A stretch of DNA of 64,000 nt from RUG334 sp045599645 (GTDB lineage Bacteria; Muiribacteriota; Ozemobacteria; Ozemobacterales; Ozemobacteraceae). Shown piece after piece: positions 25,550 through 35,239 of this stretch. The position numbers and the translations under genes were made by a program. The DNA lies in assembly GCA_045599645.1 (NCBI GenBank), contig JAZRWI010000080.1:1-64000 (forward strand). The letters run 5' to 3'. The first letter of the stretch is position 1. Every line of letters starts with the position of its first letter. Under the pieces are notes generated by a model. The model had not been told where the DNA came from. It saw only the letters and a program-made list of their open reading frames with translations, and ran no database searches.

Positions 25550-26677
25550 TTGGCTGAAGGAAAACCATTTATTAAATGTGGCCAGCTTTTCGACCATACA
25601 GACGCTTTTGAATATACCCCTGAAACAGAGCAGCTTTTCGTTGATGCTATGAACGAAGCTTTGCGCTGGCATGCAAACCACTGTCCAGATTACAAAGCTT
25701 TTCTAGCAGAAAATGGCCTTGCTGATTTAAAACAAAAATATTCACCAGAACAGATTCCACCTCTATTAGTAAGCATATTCAAGGAATTTAAACTGGCTTC
25801 TGTGCCTGATAAGCAGGTAAAAATAGAATTAACCTCCTCAGAAACAGGTGGACGCAAAAGTGCAATAATACTGGATGCACGCTCATATAAAAGGATACTG
25901 AAAATAGTAGAAAATATTTTTGGTTCCCTTGGTCTGGTGGACCACAAGCAGAAGGTTAATTATCTTTGCTTCACATATGACCCCAAATACGCTGTCAATG
26001 TAGGAACAGCTTTTTCCTACAAGCTTTTGACAGATTTAACAGCTCATAGAAGTGTTTATTATGCTATTAGATTCGATAAAAAGACAGGCGAATTCAATTT
26101 CGACGCAGAAGCAGCAGCAAAAAAACTGATTGATTTCAGCACCCACCCTGAACCAGTCAGAATACTTGGTTTTCCTGCTTATCTATGGCAGGTCTGTGAC
26201 TGGTTGGAAAAGAACAACATGGATTTGAAGCTTGGCAAGAAATCCTTCATCATCACTGGTGGCGGTTGGAAAATCCATAAAGACCTTGAAGTTACCAAGG
26301 ATATTTTCAAAGATCGTGTAAATAAGATTCTTGGTATCCCACATGAAAATGTCAGAGACCTGTTCGGCATGGTTGAGCACGGCATTCCTTATGTTGACTG
26401 TGAATGTGGAAGGTTGCATGTTCCGATTTATGCCAGAGCAATGTGCGTAGACCCGGAAACCTTGTTCCAGGTAGAAGATGGCGAAGAGGGTCTTCTCTAT
26501 CTTATGACGCCCTATATTTCAAGCTATCCGTCAATATCACTGCTAACTACAGATAAAGCAGTCATAGAAGATAACTGCCCATGTGGCAGACCTGGCAAAA
26601 CCTTCAGAATTATCGGAAGAGCCGGAATGGCAAAGCATAAAGGCTGCGCAATCAATGCACTGGAGCTTCTAAAATGA
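25550..26677 (+). CDS. luxE: LuxE-like acyl-protein synthetase
   Basis: 375 residues from the TTG at 25550, which has AGGAG at 25538-25542 (spacing 7); an upstream TTG at 25535 is possible. LuxE-type enzymes activate fatty acids as acyl-AMP, load them on a Cys of the enzyme and hand them to LuxC for reduction to aldehyde. Visible features: nucleotide-loop-like ELTSSETGGRKSAI, SFIITGGGWKIHK, NVRDLFGMVEHGIPYVDCEC, and the end NCPCGRPGKTFRIIGRAG followed by KGC, near the expected acyl-accepting Cys. Overlaps the luxC-paaK fusion by 4 bases. No luciferase genes adjoin it. Confidence 0.82.
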   Translation: MAEGKPFIKCGQLFDHTDAFEYTPETEQLFVDAMNEALRWHANHCPDYKAFLAENGLADLKQKYSPEQIPPLLVSIFKEFKLASVPDKQVKIELTSSETGGRKSAIILDARSYKRILKIVENIFGSLGLVDHKQKVNYLCFTYDPKYAVNVGTAFSYKLLTDLTAHRSVYYAIRFDKKTGEFNFDAEAAAKKLIDFSTHPEPVRILGFPAYLWQVCDWLEKNNMDLKLGKKSFIITGGGWKIHKDLEVTKDIFKDRVNKILGIPHENVRDLFGMVEHGIPYVDCECGRLHVPIYARAMCVDPETLFQVEDGEEGLLYLMTPYISSYPSISLLTTDKAVIEDNCPCGRPGKTFRIIGRAGMAKHKGCAINALELLK

Positions 26678-28527
26678 TCAATAACAAGATTTTTGTTTTC
26701 GGACAGGAATTAGCATCAGATTGGCTTTGTGCAGAAACAGCAAACGAGCTGCTTGACGAAGCCTATGAAAAGTCTAAGCTTGCAGCTGAACCGGACATAG
26801 AATGCATATTAGAAATTTTTGATAATGTATCAAAAGCCTGGTCTGACCCAGAGTATAAGCTACGTAAAAAAGCAGTAGAAATATTGCCACAGCTCACTTC
26901 ATTCAGTGCAGAAATGATTGAGGAAGGTTTAAATGTTGTCAGCTCAATATGTTCAAGAAAGAGTCTTGAAAAGCGTTTATACAGTGAAATAGGCAGTCTG
27001 GAAGCCTTAAATGAAGGCGAAGAACGACCACATAACAATTATAGATTAAAAGCACAACCAAGAGGAGTAGTTCTTCATATTAGCACTGGTAATGTGTTTG
27101 TAGACACTGTTGATAGTCTGATTTCCGGAATCATAACAAAGAATGCCAACATTCTTAAAATGTCAGGAACGAACCCTGTTTTCCCTGTTCTGTTCCTGGA
27201 AAGCATAAAAGAGTTTGACCCAGCAGGTATCATATGGGCAAATCAGGCAATTGTAGCCTGGAATGGCGGTAATAGAGCCATAGAAGATGTTCTTTTTAAC
27301 GGAAAGCTGACACTTGTGTTCTGGGGCGAACGCAAAGCCTTAGATTCATTAAAGCCACGTTTAGGCCGACAAGTTAAGCTTATAGAAAACGAACCAAGGT
27401 ATTCCTTTGCTGTAATAGAAGGCAAATGTCTGAAACCCAATGCTCCAGAAAATGTTGTCAGAGGTCTGGCCTTAGATGTTTGCCGATGGAATCAGCAAGC
27501 CTGCTCATCTCCTCATGTGGTTTATGTCATAGACAAGGATTTAAAAACATCACACCAGCTGATAGAAGCTCTGTTCGATGAAATGATTCAAGTCAGCGAG
27601 GAACTGCCTCACGGTAATTTAAGCTTTGATGAAAAGGTAGAAATCCGTAAAGTCCGCGAAATAGCACGCATGATGCAGGTTCGCAGTGAAGGAAGACTTG
27701 TTTGCCCGGAAGAATTTGATTTCACACTTGTTCTGGAATATGACCCTGCTTTCAAGATTTCATGCCTGAACAGAACATTATTCATAAAGCGTGTAACAAA
27801 TATTGAAGACTTAATAGAGCAGCTTTCACCTATATCTGATTATCTTCAGACAGCTGGTTTATGTTGTTCAACAGATTTTACAAATATCTTTGAGCATGAA
27901 TTATTCAATCTTGGCGTTAAAAGAATCACAGATATTGGTGGAATGACCGAAAGCCATGAAGGAGCCCCGCGTGAAGGTTATTTCATTTTACGTGACCTGG
28001 TTGAATGGGTTGCCGTTGAATATAAGAACGATTATCAATCAAGAATAGAACGACTTCTTAAGAACCTCTGTTCTTCACCATATTACTGCCAGTTAATTGA
28101 AGAAGCAGGCGGCTGTAGTTATAACAGCTTTCTCAAGCTTCCTTTCCTTGATAAAGACAGTTTTTACAGAATTTCTCCACCAGAAGCCAACAACATTCCG
28201 AGCAGGCCTATGGCAGATACCTGTATCGATACAGGACTCGTAGGCTGGCAATGCGCCCACATTCCTGGAACTATACATCATGTTCCAGAGGAGTATTGCT
28301 ATGTCGAAATTATTTCTACAAAAGACCAATCAATTATTGAAGATGATACTCCGGGGGAAATAGTTGTAACCAACTTAGACCATAAGCTTCAGCCAATTAT
28401 CCGCTATAGAACCGGTGACCTAGGCCGTTGGGTAGAAATAGAAAAATGCCCTTGCGGTTTTACAGGTAAATCCTTTGAATTGCTTGGCCGCTGTGACGAC
28501 CTGATTGTAGAAAGAACAATCAAATAA
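26674..28527 (+). CDS. luxC: LuxC acyl reductase fused to truncated PaaK-like domain
   Basis: 617 residues. Residues about 1-450 are a LuxC-type acyl-CoA/acyl-protein reductase, with LHISTGNVFVDTVDSLISGI for substrate binding and the catalytic Cys277 in RWNQQACSSPHVV. It would make fatty aldehyde from the acyl group supplied by LuxE. Residues about 456-617 resemble a phenylacetate-CoA-ligase-type protein with its centre missing: the N-terminal element LLKNLCSSPYYCQLI...LPFLDKDSF is followed almost directly by the C-terminal elements GEIVVTNLDHKLQPIIRYRT and KCPCGFTGKSFELLGRCDDL. The AMP-binding core is absent. The 3' end overlaps the convergent MATE gene by 8 bases. Confidence 0.8.
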   Translation: MINNKIFVFGQELASDWLCAETANELLDEAYEKSKLAAEPDIECILEIFDNVSKAWSDPEYKLRKKAVEILPQLTSFSAEMIEEGLNVVSSICSRKSLEKRLYSEIGSLEALNEGEERPHNNYRLKAQPRGVVLHISTGNVFVDTVDSLISGIITKNANILKMSGTNPVFPVLFLESIKEFDPAGIIWANQAIVAWNGGNRAIEDVLFNGKLTLVFWGERKALDSLKPRLGRQVKLIENEPRYSFAVIEGKCLKPNAPENVVRGLALDVCRWNQQACSSPHVVYVIDKDLKTSHQLIEALFDEMIQVSEELPHGNLSFDEKVEIRKVREIARMMQVRSEGRLVCPEEFDFTLVLEYDPAFKISCLNRTLFIKRVTNIEDLIEQLSPISDYLQTAGLCCSTDFTNIFEHELFNLGVKRITDIGGMTESHEGAPREGYFILRDLVEWVAVEYKNDYQSRIERLLKNLCSSPYYCQLIEEAGGCSYNSFLKLPFLDKDSFYRISPPEANNIPSRPMADTCIDTGLVGWQCAHIPGTIHHVPEEYCYVEIISTKDQSIIEDDTPGEIVVTNLDHKLQPIIRYRTGDLGRWVEIEKCPCGFTGKSFELLGRCDDLIVERTIK

Positions 28528-29824
28528 AAATAAAATAAGTTATCATTTCGGCTACCAGCATTGTTGCCCACACGCCACTCAGACCCCATAACTTCGATAG
28601 CAGCAGCAAAACCGGTATAGTGATTATTCCACCTCGGCAAGCAGAAAGCCAGAAGGACTTTCCAGGCTTGTCGCACGAAGCCAGAATCTGAGTATTAACA
28701 ATATTACCTCCCCAGAAAATCATAGCCGTGAAAAAGATTTTTATTCCTAAGTCTGCTATGCCTATCAATTCAATATTATTTTCAAAATTAAATATATTGA
28801 TTATTGGAGTTCGGAATACAAAAAGAATAAAATAAAGTAATATACTGATTGCTTTTGTAAGAGTATATGCCCAACCGGATATTTTTTTAACAAGCATCTG
28901 GTCCCCTTCACCATAGGAATAACTGACAAGGGGCTGAATACCCTGAGAAACGCCTGTAAATATAGCTGTAACCACAATAGCAATATTAGCAATAATACCA
29001 TAAGCAGCAACACCAATATTTCCTGAGCATTTCAGGACAACCAGATTAAAAAATATCATTACAAAACCAGTAGAAAACTCAGTAATAAAGGAAGGGAAGC
29101 CTAGCGTTAAGATATCAATTATCCTTGAGAAATCAATTTTTGGTATTTCAAACTCAAATCTACCAAGATAAAAGCAATAAATTATTATCTGGAAGCCCAA
29201 TGCAATAGCAGGAGCAACGCCAGAAGCCAAGGCAGCTCCCCAGATTCCGTAATTCAAAATATAAATGAAAATATAATCAAGAACCAGATTGCTAAAGCTG
29301 TTTATCAAAGCAGCTGTCATAGCAAACTTAGGATGACCGGCGGCTCTATAAATACAGATCCCAAACCCATTAAGAATAATCATTAAACTGAATAAAAAGA
29401 TAGTGCTTATGTATGTGCTGGAATAAGGCAGCAGTTTATCATCAGCACCCATCAGTTTCATAAGCTCATTACTGTTTAAATATCCGATGAATCCTATAAA
29501 ACATCCCAAAACCACTGAAGTAAATACCCCAAGAATAATTGCCTGTACAGCAGAATCCTTTCGCTTCTCACCTAAAAGTATTGAATATCTGACTGATGTT
29601 CCCATGCCAAGCATAATGCCAGTAGCTGACACAAGAAAGAAGAATGGTAAAGCGATATTTAAGCCGGCAAGAGCATTGAGACCAATTTTGGTAGCTATAA
29701 AATATGTATCAAAAAGAACATAAGCGGAAACACCGAGCATGCTCAAAACGTTCAATGATACATATTTTATAAAATCATGAAAAATATCTGAAAATTCTTT
29801 TTGATTGCTCAATATAGCTACCAA
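28520..29824 (-). CDS. MATE family efflux transporter
   Basis: 434 residues, about twelve membrane helices. MATE proteins export drugs, metabolites or lipids in exchange for H+ or Na+. Recognisable elements: VLFDTYFIATKIGLNALAGL near the N terminus, LGMGTSVRYSILLGEKRKDS, and GVSQGIQPLVSYSYGEGDQM in the second half. Substrate cannot be predicted. It starts 25 bases after the PII-like gene and is probably the last gene of the hflKC-DUF1538-PII operon; its end overlaps luxC-paaK tail to tail. Confidence 0.9.
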   Translation of the reverse strand: MVAILSNQKEFSDIFHDFIKYVSLNVLSMLGVSAYVLFDTYFIATKIGLNALAGLNIALPFFFLVSATGIMLGMGTSVRYSILLGEKRKDSAVQAIILGVFTSVVLGCFIGFIGYLNSNELMKLMGADDKLLPYSSTYISTIFLFSLMIILNGFGICIYRAAGHPKFAMTAALINSFSNLVLDYIFIYILNYGIWGAALASGVAPAIALGFQIIIYCFYLGRFEFEIPKIDFSRIIDILTLGFPSFITEFSTGFVMIFFNLVVLKCSGNIGVAAYGIIANIAIVVTAIFTGVSQGIQPLVSYSYGEGDQMLVKKISGWAYTLTKAISILLYFILFVFRTPIINIFNFENNIELIGIADLGIKIFFTAMIFWGGNIVNTQILASCDKPGKSFWLSACRGGIITIPVLLLLSKLWGLSGVWATMLVAEMITYFIFI

Positions 29825-29849
29825 TTTTGCCTGAAGCTAACAGTCAGGT

Positions 29850-30983
29850 TCATTTCTTTTTATAAGTTGCAAATATTGCAGATGCAGGAAGCTTCTGAAT
29901 TAACCAGTCTTTTTCGCCTTTTTCTTCAGCAAGCTTGATAATAGAATCTATTATCTTGTCTGCTTCTTCGTTTTTAACGCACATAATAGCATTTTCGTAG
30001 GTTGATGTTTTATTATCTGCACGTGGCTCATCAGCCAAACTGATATATCTCATGTTTATAAGAGTAGCACCAGCTGCACCGCCATCCATAGCTGTCTGAA
30101 TATAATCATCGCTATGGCCGACAGGACAAATAAAACTAATTTCCCTATGAGAGAAGGTTGTAGTTGAATTCAGAATTCTTTCACTACTATTTTCAAATGT
30201 GCGCTTTCGCCAATCAGTATTTTGCTTAAGATCATCGATAGCAGCCACAATCTGTTCCATGCTGGCTGTCTGTGTTTGATTTCCAACTCTAATAAGCGGA
30301 TCTACCAAGCCACAATTTACATGGGTCTGATACATAAATCCACCACCAGGTCTATTCAGCTTACCTTTTTCAATAAGCATATTCTGCAAGCCATTGGCAT
30401 CAAATGAAGGAACCAGCAGATAAGTCAATTCTTTTTCTGGTGTAATAGTGATTCTAAGCAAACCTAATCTATCTCTGATACCTGTTCCTTTGCCAAGGCT
30501 GACTGTTGGCAAACCAGCCCCGTGCCTCAATGCAACCTTAGAAATATTATCACCTGTTGCAGAAAAGGACTGAATACCGGTAATCATTGTTAAATCATGA
30601 ATAACATTACCCTTACACAAGCCTTCATCCATTTTCAAATCAGGAACGTCACTGCCACCTATTTCGAAAATATCCTGAGCCAGAACACTGCCTCGCCCCG
30701 GAATCCTTAAATCAAGCTTGTTAATCAGGTATAATGCAACTGCTTCAGCTTTATCAAAAGCAACAATAAACCTGATAATATCGGTCGGGGAATCTTCAAT
30801 CGGGTCTTCAAAACCAAGAATAGTCCAAATTGTAGGTTTTTCGTGAATACGAACAGTTCTTGCACTTTCAGCAAATACCGATTGGCAGCCAATAGACTTT
30901 ATAACTTCCAAAGCCTGTTTCTGAAGGGCATGATGAATCATCAGGGTAATACGTGATTTCTTACCATATTCTGTTTTATTCAT
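29850..30983 (-). CDS. Multidomain PII-like signalling protein
   Basis: 377 residues, three to four times the length of GlnB. Repeated ferredoxin-like betaalphabeta segments are apparent (residues about 12-110, 160-250, 290-370). The middle one contains GLLRITITPEKELTYLLVPS and KGKLNRPGGGFMYQTHV, close to the PII signature around the C-terminal nucleotide-binding strand. No GlnB-type T-loop Tyr was identified. The start codon overlaps the DUF1538 stop (ATGA at 30980-30983), so I infer that it gates that transporter in response to a nucleotide, as PII-like proteins do for linked transporters. Confidence 0.7.
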   Translation of the reverse strand: MNKTEYGKKSRITLMIHHALQKQALEVIKSIGCQSVFAESARTVRIHEKPTIWTILGFEDPIEDSPTDIIRFIVAFDKAEAVALYLINKLDLRIPGRGSVLAQDIFEIGGSDVPDLKMDEGLCKGNVIHDLTMITGIQSFSATGDNISKVALRHGAGLPTVSLGKGTGIRDRLGLLRITITPEKELTYLLVPSFDANGLQNMLIEKGKLNRPGGGFMYQTHVNCGLVDPLIRVGNQTQTASMEQIVAAIDDLKQNTDWRKRTFENSSERILNSTTTFSHREISFICPVGHSDDYIQTAMDGGAAGATLINMRYISLADEPRADNKTSTYENAIMCVKNEEADKIIDSIIKLAEEKGEKDWLIQKLPASAIFATYKKK

Positions 30984-33130
30984 TTCTTAACCTCCCCATT
31001 ATCACCCAGATGCCTATTCTGGCGTTTTCTGATTCTAATACCAAAAGCAAGCATTGTTATAATCGGGAACAAAGATGCCATTGAAACAATACCAAAGCCG
31101 TCAACAACATTGAGACCACCGCCAATACCAAGACCCATGGCAAGAACGAGAGGAACAGTGATAGGACCGGTTGTAACTCCGCCTGAATCCCATGCAAGTC
31201 CAGTAAATTCCTCATCACAGAAATGTGTTAGAACAAGCAAGGCTATATATCCAGGTATCAGTAACCAACAGGCAGGAATGTCATAAATAAGCTTTAACAC
31301 TCCTACCAGAAGTCCTATTCCAACACCTATAGAAACAGTTCCTACGACCTTTTTGCGTTTAACAGTACCAACAGTCATTTCTTCAACGGTAATACCCAAA
31401 GCATTAAGAGCAGGTTCTGCAACCGTTGAACCATAGCCCATGCCGAAAGCAAAAAGACAAATCAGGAATATGCCTAATCTTGAAACCTTAGTTTTTGTAA
31501 AAAATCTAGCAACCTTTGTTGTCCATAAAACATCTTTCTGCTGAATGTATTCATAGGTTCCAGTTTCTTCGTTATACTTTGTTTTATCGAAAGCCACTGT
31601 TTTCAGATTATTTGACTTATCAGAGAAATAAAAATACTTAGTCAGCTTACCTTGGCCATTGTAAGCAGATATCATAGAATTCTTATCAAAATTCTTAATA
31701 AGAACGCGTCCTTCTTCCTGGGTTTCACTCTTATACATGGTTGGAAGATTTTTACCAATCTGATTTCCTAAGGAAGACAGGCCTAACTGAATACCTGTTG
31801 TAAGTATTGCCATACCAAACAACGCTAATACTATGCCAAGAATTACCTCATCAGCCTTTTTCAGTTTATCCCTAAGCAGGAATACAAGAACAAGCAGCAG
31901 TAATAAAACCAGAGGAACGACAGCAAATATAGCATTATAAGCTTCTTCCTTGAATATTTTCTTTATATCATACTTATTGTTATCATATTCCCTATCATAT
32001 TCTGCTGTTACTTTATTGATTTGTTCATCAGTTTCATACTCTTCTGCAATTTTTTGAGAAATCAACTGCTTTTCTTCTTCATTGGCTTTTGTGCGCAACC
32101 AATCAGTAAGAGAAACTGTTCCTAATAGTTTTGGATTGTTTTCTTTTTCATTTATCAGTGACAAAACAGCTGCATGATATTTTTCCTGGTCATTATAGTA
32201 AGAAATTCTGCCTGCAGATGTGCCTCTCTGAAAAGCCAATGACTGCATAGCTTCTTCTGTCTTCATAGTTTCCAAGGCTTTTGCCCTATATGCCTGAGAG
32301 AAGAATTCTATTTCTGACATTGGCTTTGGTGTCGTTGTATTCAGATACATACCCATTACAAACACACCTAAAACAGGGAATAGAGATGCAAGTGTAACAA
32401 CACCAAGTCCTGAAGCAGCAGCGCTGTTATTTTTACCACTAGCCTTGCTAATACCAATACCCATGGCTAATACAAGAGGAACCGTAACCGGACCTGTTGT
32501 AACACCACCTGTATCCCAAGCAAGATTAATGATATATTTCAGGTTTTCATCAAATGCAAAAACACCGGACATTACCAGCAATATAGGAACTAGAAAATAT
32601 AGAAAAGGCTTGAGGGCCATTCCGAAATAAAAACGAGCCATACCGGCAGCAACAGCTAAGCCAACGCCGCCACCGACAGCCCAAACAAGAAGGTTATTGT
32701 CTACTTCCAAAAATCTGTATAACAGCGGTGTAGCCCAAGGAGTCACACCTTCGCCTGCCATTCTCAAGGTAGATATGGACGGTTCTGCAAGGGTAGCACC
32801 AAAACCCAGCAAAAGCCCAAATATCATTATTACCCAGAAATTTGTTTTTTGTGGCAATTGAACACCGACTCTGTCGCCAAGTGGCATCAAACCAAGGAAA
32901 AGTCCTTCAAGGAAAGAAGCAAGACCCAAAACAACGAGACCAACACCTATCGCCATCTGAATAGCAGATTCTGGGGCTGATTGTAATACTATAATCTTGA
33001 AAGCAATCAAGTATATAATAATAAAAGCGACAGCCTTTATCTGCTCTTTCAGCTTTATTTTTATATAATTAAGTACCATTGGTATTGATACTTTCAGAGG
33101 GAACTTCAAGTTTCTCGTTTTTGGCGCCAT
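30980..33130 (-). CDS. Tandem DUF1538 integral membrane protein
   Basis: 716 residues. Two homologous membrane halves of the DUF1538 family: each has G-(Y/F)-G-(S/A)-T-(V/L)-AEP, then AWD(T/S)GGVTTGP(V/I)TVPLVLAMG, then (V/I)V(S/T)(M/L)ASLFP. The halves lie at about residues 50-290 and 430-700, joined by a hydrophilic stretch of about 120 residues (300-420). The duplicated, nearly identical GGVTTGP loops suggest a pseudo-symmetric transporter or channel. Substrate unknown. Follows hflC by 22 bases and precedes the PII-like gene with overlap. Confidence 0.85.
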   Translation of the reverse strand: MAPKTRNLKFPLKVSIPMVLNYIKIKLKEQIKAVAFIIIYLIAFKIIVLQSAPESAIQMAIGVGLVVLGLASFLEGLFLGLMPLGDRVGVQLPQKTNFWVIMIFGLLLGFGATLAEPSISTLRMAGEGVTPWATPLLYRFLEVDNNLLVWAVGGGVGLAVAAGMARFYFGMALKPFLYFLVPILLVMSGVFAFDENLKYIINLAWDTGGVTTGPVTVPLVLAMGIGISKASGKNNSAAASGLGVVTLASLFPVLGVFVMGMYLNTTTPKPMSEIEFFSQAYRAKALETMKTEEAMQSLAFQRGTSAGRISYYNDQEKYHAAVLSLINEKENNPKLLGTVSLTDWLRTKANEEEKQLISQKIAEEYETDEQINKVTAEYDREYDNNKYDIKKIFKEEAYNAIFAVVPLVLLLLLVLVFLLRDKLKKADEVILGIVLALFGMAILTTGIQLGLSSLGNQIGKNLPTMYKSETQEEGRVLIKNFDKNSMISAYNGQGKLTKYFYFSDKSNNLKTVAFDKTKYNEETGTYEYIQQKDVLWTTKVARFFTKTKVSRLGIFLICLFAFGMGYGSTVAEPALNALGITVEEMTVGTVKRKKVVGTVSIGVGIGLLVGVLKLIYDIPACWLLIPGYIALLVLTHFCDEEFTGLAWDSGGVTTGPITVPLVLAMGLGIGGGLNVVDGFGIVSMASLFPIITMLAFGIRIRKRQNRHLGDNGEVKK

Positions 33131-33152
33131 TGCTAATTCCTTGTTTTATTTC

Positions 33153-34070
33153 TTAGTGCTTATTTGCAGATTTTAAGAACTTATAGAGATCAGATTCAGT
33201 GGAAATAACCAGCTTAAAGTTGTTTTTAACTGTTTTTTCCAATGCTTCCAATGATCTATAGAATTCATAAAATTCGGGGTCTTTGTTATATGCTTCTGCG
33301 TAGATGCGGGCTGCATCAGCATCAGCCTTACCCTTAATTTCTGCAGATTTTTTGAAGGCTTCTGAAGTGATTTTCTTCAGTTCCTTTTCCATTTCACCGA
33401 GAATTTCTGCCATAGTACCTTCACCTTCAGAACGATACTGGGCAGCAACCTTATTACGTTCAGAAATCATGCGTTCGTAAACCTTTTCACGAACCTTATC
33501 AATGTAATTTATTCTCTTAATCTGGATATCAATAATTTCAATACCATAGTCAGGAACGCTTACCTTAGCCTTTTCAAGCATTTCGGCAATGATTTCCTTG
33601 CGGCTTTTTCTTGGGCCGTCAAGCGTTTCGGTATCTTCATCAGAAGAAGTATCCGGTTTGTAATTTTCGCCTCTGACTAAGTCAACAAGGTAATTTGAAG
33701 AAACAGAATCGCGGACTACAGAGTCGATAATATCGTCAAGTCTGCTGTGTGCACCTGAAACATTAGCAACAGTCCTGAAGAATTTCAGTGGATCCTTGAT
33801 TTTCCATCTGGCAGTTGCATCAACCCATATATATTTCTTTTCCTTAGTGGTAATCTGGTTCGGATCACCATCCCACTTAAGAATACGACTTTCAAAATAA
33901 AAAGCATCTTCAATAAAAGGAACCTTGAAATGCAAGCCAGGCATGCATATATCACCAACCGGCTTACCAAAACGGGTTACAATTGCCTGCTGTCCTTCAT
34001 TGACAACAAAGAAGCTTCCACCAATAACACAAAGTAATAAAATGGCTATAACAGAAACAAAGTATTTCAT
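33153..34070 (-). CDS. hflC: HflC, FtsH protease modulator
   Basis: 305 residues. One N-terminal membrane helix, then SFFVVNEGQQAIVTRFGKPV and an SPFH/band-7 domain followed by a coiled coil (EMEKELKKITSEAFKKSAEI). Ends with EALEKTVKNNFKLVISTESD, typical of HflC. With HflK it forms a large periplasmic cage around FtsH that regulates degradation of membrane proteins. It overlaps hflK by 4 bases (ATGA). Confidence 0.93.
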   Translation of the reverse strand: MKYFVSVIAILLLCVIGGSFFVVNEGQQAIVTRFGKPVGDICMPGLHFKVPFIEDAFYFESRILKWDGDPNQITTKEKKYIWVDATARWKIKDPLKFFRTVANVSGAHSRLDDIIDSVVRDSVSSNYLVDLVRGENYKPDTSSDEDTETLDGPRKSRKEIIAEMLEKAKVSVPDYGIEIIDIQIKRINYIDKVREKVYERMISERNKVAAQYRSEGEGTMAEILGEMEKELKKITSEAFKKSAEIKGKADADAARIYAEAYNKDPEFYEFYRSLEALEKTVKNNFKLVISTESDLYKFLKSANKH

Positions 34071-35062
34071 TTCTTATCACCTCCATTAGCAGCGCTGAAC
34101 GCATTCAATGGCAGAAGGCTGGTTACGCCGTTAGCTTCATCAACTACAGTAACTTCCTTGATATATGGGAATACCTTTTCGATGGTTTCCAGATACAATC
34201 TGGTTCTGGTTACATTCTGATACTTTTTGTATTCTTCGTAGACAGAAAGGAATCTCTTTGCTTCGCCTTCTGCTTTATTAACACGTTCCAAAGCATAACC
34301 TTCAGCCTCCTGAATAGTCTTTTTGGCTTCACCCTTTGCCTTTGGTACCTGATTATTATATTGTTCTCTGGCTTTCTGAATAAGACTTTCCTTTTGCTGT
34401 TCTGCTTCATTTACTGCATTAAAAGCAGTCTTTACACTTGCAGGTGGATTAACATCCTGGAATTTTACAGTTACAATATGAACACCTATATCATAGCTAT
34501 CAAGGATGCTTTGAATTTCTTTGTGGATCATATCTGCAAGAACAGCACGTTCAGTGGTAAGAACATCACTGACGTTAGCATTGCCGATTATTTTTCTTGT
34601 AGATGCTTCAGCAACGTCTCTTATAGTAGAAACCGGGTCTTTAATATTGAACAAATATTTATAAGCATCGCAAACCTGGTATTGAACAATCCATTCAAGG
34701 TCACTGACATTTAAATCACCAGTGAGAACCAGAGATTCATCGTCGAACTTTTGACTCGAATATGTTGTTCTACCACTTGAATTGGCAGTTCTGAAACCGA
34801 ATTCTTCCTTTAAAATACGTTCAGTTTTTACAAGAAAAACTTCATCTATACCAAAAGGCAACTTCATATGAAGACCTGAGGTTTCCAGAGAATTGAATTT
34901 CCCAAGGCGCAGAACTACTGCGCTTTCTTCTGTATCAACAGTATAAAAACATGCTGAAATTGTGATTAATACAAATACTACAACCACAAGCCAAGCATAT
35001 TTAGCCCATAAGGACATGACGCCAACGATTTTTGCGTCTTCTGGCTTTTTGTTATTTTTCAT
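34067..35062 (-). CDS. hflK: HflK, FtsH protease modulator
   Basis: 331 residues from the ATG at 35062, which has GCGGAG 7 bases upstream; an in-frame TTG two codons earlier is less likely. One membrane helix (about residues 22-44), then the SPFH/band-7 domain (SACFYTVDTEESAVVLRLGK, LNVSDLEWIVQYQVCDAYKY) and a long coiled coil. The family features KFQDVNPPASVKTAFNAVNE and RLYLETIEKVF are present. First gene of the minus-strand operon hflK-hflC-DUF1538-PII-MATE. Confidence 0.93.
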   Translation of the reverse strand: MKNNKKPEDAKIVGVMSLWAKYAWLVVVVFVLITISACFYTVDTEESAVVLRLGKFNSLETSGLHMKLPFGIDEVFLVKTERILKEEFGFRTANSSGRTTYSSQKFDDESLVLTGDLNVSDLEWIVQYQVCDAYKYLFNIKDPVSTIRDVAEASTRKIIGNANVSDVLTTERAVLADMIHKEIQSILDSYDIGVHIVTVKFQDVNPPASVKTAFNAVNEAEQQKESLIQKAREQYNNQVPKAKGEAKKTIQEAEGYALERVNKAEGEAKRFLSVYEEYKKYQNVTRTRLYLETIEKVFPYIKEVTVVDEANGVTSLLPLNAFSAANGGDKK

Positions 35063-35239
35063 AACCAACTCCGCTTTCAGATATAATTACAACATTTTAA
35101 CAAAACCCTACTCTTTTGTCACATTATTTTAAGGTGACAAAATCCATAAAAACTATTTTTTTGGGGGGCTTGTACGGGGTCGGACATTGTGGTATTTTTA
35201 TAAGAACGTACACCATTATTTGAAAAGAGGGAATCAATT

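Noticed and set aside
25550..28527. Bioluminescence operon
   Set aside because: Only luxE- and luxC-like genes are present, without luxA, luxB or luxD, so light emission cannot be claimed.
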